Assembly: GCA_910578385.1 (NCBI GenBank)
Contig: CAJTQV010000028.1
Coordinates: forward strand, 1-35,544
DNA length: 35,544 nt
DNA from: an uncultured Muribaculaceae bacterium
GTDB lineage: Bacteria; Bacteroidota; Bacteroidia; Bacteroidales; Muribaculaceae
Direction of reading: 5' to 3'
The notes below the pieces were generated by a model. It worked only from the letters and a program-made list of their open reading frames with translations. It did not search any database and had not been told where the DNA came from. Positions 33,491-35,544 of this stretch are shown here, piece after piece; the stretch's first letter is position 1; every line of letters begins with the position of its first letter. A program made the position numbers and the translations under genes.

Positions 33491-35335
33491 ATGTGCGGAA
33501 TAGTTGGATACCTCGGCGAAGGAAATGTCTATGATATTCTTATCAAAGGACTCCATCGTCTGGAATATCGCGGATACGACAGTGCCGGAGTCGCCCTTGT
33601 AGGCAACGATGGCAAGATCAATATATTCAAGACCAAGGGTAAGGTGAGTAATCTTGAGGCGTTCTGCGCCGACAAGTGCCTTGACTCAAAGGTCGGTATA
33701 GCCCACACACGCTGGGCGACCCACGGAGAACCCTCCGACACGAACGCTCATCCCCACTACAGCGAGGATGGCAACATCGCCATTGTGCACAACGGTACAA
33801 TCGAGAACTACAAGCTGCTCAAGGATGCCCTGCTGCAGCATGGCTGCAAATTCCATTCGGATACCGATACCGAGGTGCTCGCGCAGCTCATAGAGTATAT
33901 ACGTGTCACCAACAAGTGCTCGCTTCTGTCGGCCGTGCGTCAGGCCCTCAAGCAGGTGGTCGGCGCCTATGCCATAGCAGTTGTCGAGAAAGATAATCCT
34001 GACACCCTGATTGCGGCCCGCCAGAGTAGCCCGCTGGTTATCGGTATGGGCGACGGCGAGTTCTTCCTCGCCTCAGATGCCACTCCCTTTGTGGAATATA
34101 CCAAGGAGTGTGTATATCTCAAGGATGGCGAGATTGCCGAGATCCGTCGCAACGAGCCGTTGAAGATTACCAACCTCGACAACGTGGAGGCCGAGATTGA
34201 CGTCACCACTCTCCAGATGTCTATCTCCCAGCTTGAGAAGGGTGGATATCCCCACTTCATGCTCAAGGAGATTTTCGAGCAGCCCGACACGCTGCGCGAC
34301 TGCATACGCGGCCGTGTGGTGGAGCGCGGTGCCCGTATCAACATCAACGGAGTGAATGACCACAAGGAGAAATTCCTGAATGCCAAGCGCATCATAATCG
34401 TGGCGTGCGGCACATCGTGGCATGCCGGCCTTCTCGGCAAGTATCTGCTTCAGGACATGTGCCGCATTCCGGTCGAGGTGGAGTACGCGAGCGAGTTCCG
34501 TTACTCGAACCCCGTCATAAACGAGGATGACGTGGTCATCGCCATTTCGCAGAGCGGTGAGACCGCCGATACACTCGCTGCAATACAGATTGCCAAAAAC
34601 GCCGGAGCGTTCGTGTTCGGCATAAGCAACGTTGTGGGCAGCTCGATACCGCGCGAGACCTATTCCGGTTGCTATATCCATGTAGGACCCGAGATCGGTG
34701 TGGCCTCTACGAAGGCTTTTACCGGTCAGGTGATGGTTCTCACACTTCTGTCGCTTGCAATCGCGCAGCTGCGCCAGACCATGACGCAGGAGCAGATAGC
34801 CGACGTCGGCAAGGCCGTGCTCAAGATTCCGACATACGTCAAGCGTGTGCTTGAGCTCAATGCCAAGATAGAGCGCATGTCTCTTATCTTCACATATGCA
34901 CGCAACTTCCTCTATCTGGGACGCGGTTACAGCTATCCCGTGGCCCTTGAGGGCGCTCTCAAGCTCAAGGAGATTTCCTACATCCATGCCGAGGGTTATC
35001 CCGCCGCAGAGATGAAGCATGGCCCGATCGCTCTTATCGACCGCGAGATGCCTTCGGTCATCATCGCGCCCAAGGACCACTTGTACGAGAAGATTGTGAG
35101 CAACGTGCAGCAGGTGAAAGCCCGTGGCGGCAACATCCTGGCCATCGTGACCGAGGGAGACACCGAGATCAGCAAGCTCGCCGACCATGTTCTTGAGGTC
35201 CCGGAGATGCCCGAATGCCTCACTCCGATCATCACATCGGTGCCTCTCCAGCTTCTTTCATACTATATAGCGATAAATAAGGGCAAGGATGTCGATATGC
35301 CCCGAAATCTCGCTAAATCGGTGACTGTGGAGTAA
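33491..35335 (+). CDS. glmS: Glutamine--fructose-6-phosphate aminotransferase (isomerizing)
   Basis: A 614-residue cytoplasmic enzyme that makes glucosamine-6-phosphate from fructose-6-phosphate and glutamine, the first step toward UDP-GlcNAc for peptidoglycan and LPS. The N-terminal class II amidotransferase starts MCGIVGYLG with the catalytic Cys2, followed by HRLEYRGYDSAG, HTRWATHGEPS and HNGTIENY. Two SIS isomerase domains follow (ACGTSWHAGLLGKY; ISQSGETADTL; KEISYIHAEGYPAAEMKHGP). The C-terminus is the family-typical MPRNLAKSVTVE. Length is normal. It is monocistronic with a long leader. Confidence 0.98.
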   Translation: MCGIVGYLGEGNVYDILIKGLHRLEYRGYDSAGVALVGNDGKINIFKTKGKVSNLEAFCADKCLDSKVGIAHTRWATHGEPSDTNAHPHYSEDGNIAIVHNGTIENYKLLKDALLQHGCKFHSDTDTEVLAQLIEYIRVTNKCSLLSAVRQALKQVVGAYAIAVVEKDNPDTLIAARQSSPLVIGMGDGEFFLASDATPFVEYTKECVYLKDGEIAEIRRNEPLKITNLDNVEAEIDVTTLQMSISQLEKGGYPHFMLKEIFEQPDTLRDCIRGRVVERGARININGVNDHKEKFLNAKRIIIVACGTSWHAGLLGKYLLQDMCRIPVEVEYASEFRYSNPVINEDDVVIAISQSGETADTLAAIQIAKNAGAFVFGISNVVGSSIPRETYSGCYIHVGPEIGVASTKAFTGQVMVLTLLSLAIAQLRQTMTQEQIADVGKAVLKIPTYVKRVLELNAKIERMSLIFTYARNFLYLGRGYSYPVALEGALKLKEISYIHAEGYPAAEMKHGPIALIDREMPSVIIAPKDHLYEKIVSNVQQVKARGGNILAIVTEGDTEISKLADHVLEVPEMPECLTPIITSVPLQLLSYYIAINKGKDVDMPRNLAKSVTVE

Positions 35336-35415
35336 TTAAAGTGTACCGATAAGGGTGCCTCTCCAAAACCGATTCAAAAAAAGAAACAAAAAATAACGAT
35401 TTTTTGCCGAAATAG

Positions 35416-35447
35416 TTTGCACAGGTCGAAAAAATGTTATACCTTTG
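35416..35447 (+). promoter_or_regulatory. Promoter of the tRNA-Thr gene
   Basis: TTTG (35416-35419), 20 nt, TACCTTTG (35440-35447): an exact Bacteroidetes consensus pair 43 bp before the tRNA. The 3' side of glmS up to here has A/T runs but no convincing terminator stem. Confidence 0.75.
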
Positions 35448-35490
35448 CACTCGAAATTCGCTGACAACCTAAGCCAAGCGGATTTCAAAC

Positions 35491-35544
35491 GCCTCTTTAG
35501 CTCAGTTGGCCAGAGCACGTGATTTGTAATCTCGGGGTCGTTGG
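35491..35544 (+). tRNA. tRNA-Thr (anticodon UGU), partial at window end
   Basis: The 5' acceptor strand GCCTCTT (35491-35497) is followed by TA and the D arm GCTC-AGTTGGCCA-GAGC. The anticodon arm CGTGA-TTTGTAA-TCTCG has anticodon TGT at 35525-35527, which reads ACA and other Thr codons. One T-T mismatch is present in the anticodon stem. The variable loop begins and the window ends before the T arm and 3' acceptor strand. Confidence 0.9.

Noticed and set aside
34073..35188. 371-codon minus-strand frame inside glmS
   Set aside because: Antisense shadow; glmS is complete and conserved.

Overview
The window looks like a chromosomal segment of a Bacteroidales bacterium, most likely family Muribaculaceae (the family level is inference). 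The evidence is repeated promoter-like pairs of the Bacteroidetes type (TTTG, 19-21 nt, TAnnTTTG), a DUF4954 protein, C-terminal sorting-like tails on secreted proteins, a C39-like/VKOR fusion, and few Shine-Dalgarno sequences. Most genes have GC-rich third positions. The stretch from about 14.3 to 23.7 kb is visibly more AT-rich.

Layout. 0.2-3.5 kb holds a DUF6155-type protein and valS. 3.6-11.0 kb is transcribed leftward: a small carboxypeptidase-regulatory-like protein, then a two-gene operon for large secreted beta-helix proteins. One of these has the GH87 (alpha-1,3-glucanase/mycodextranase) signature. The other has tandem pectate-lyase-3 helices plus an F5/8-type C domain. 11.4-13.7 kb is rightward: a SemiSWEET transporter, a GNAT acetyltransferase, a short WCPHC thioredoxin and a VKOR protein with a degenerate C39-like N-terminus. 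Next comes a 51-codon ORF flanked by two different six-copy tandem repeats (18 bp before, 15 bp after), an AT-only tract and a pair of REP-like hairpins.

14.8-23.7 kb is a defence island: hsdR, hsdM, a DUF1016/PDDEXK nuclease gene and hsdS. The hsdS gene is split. The 5' half (first target-recognition domain) is on the + strand and the 3' half lies inverted after it. The two are bounded by a perfect 18-bp inverted repeat placed exactly in the central conserved codons, so inversion would rebuild one in-frame full-length HsdS. This is a convincing phase-variable specificity switch and the main discovery here. Next to it is a leftward three-gene toxin-antitoxin-like set (HTH-DUF3791, DUF3990, DUF3791) with a nested 161-bp inverted-repeat element between the last two genes.

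23.7-35.5 kb returns to housekeeping content: DUF4954, hflX and an OmpH/Skp-like lipoprotein (leftward); two PepD-type M20 dipeptidases around an N-acetylmuramidase-like lipoprotein; a NYN-domain protein; a small lipoprotein whose signal peptide looks frameshifted; glmS with a long leader; and a tRNA-Thr(UGU) cut by the window end. No rRNA, CRISPR array, transposase or site-specific recombinase was found in the window.
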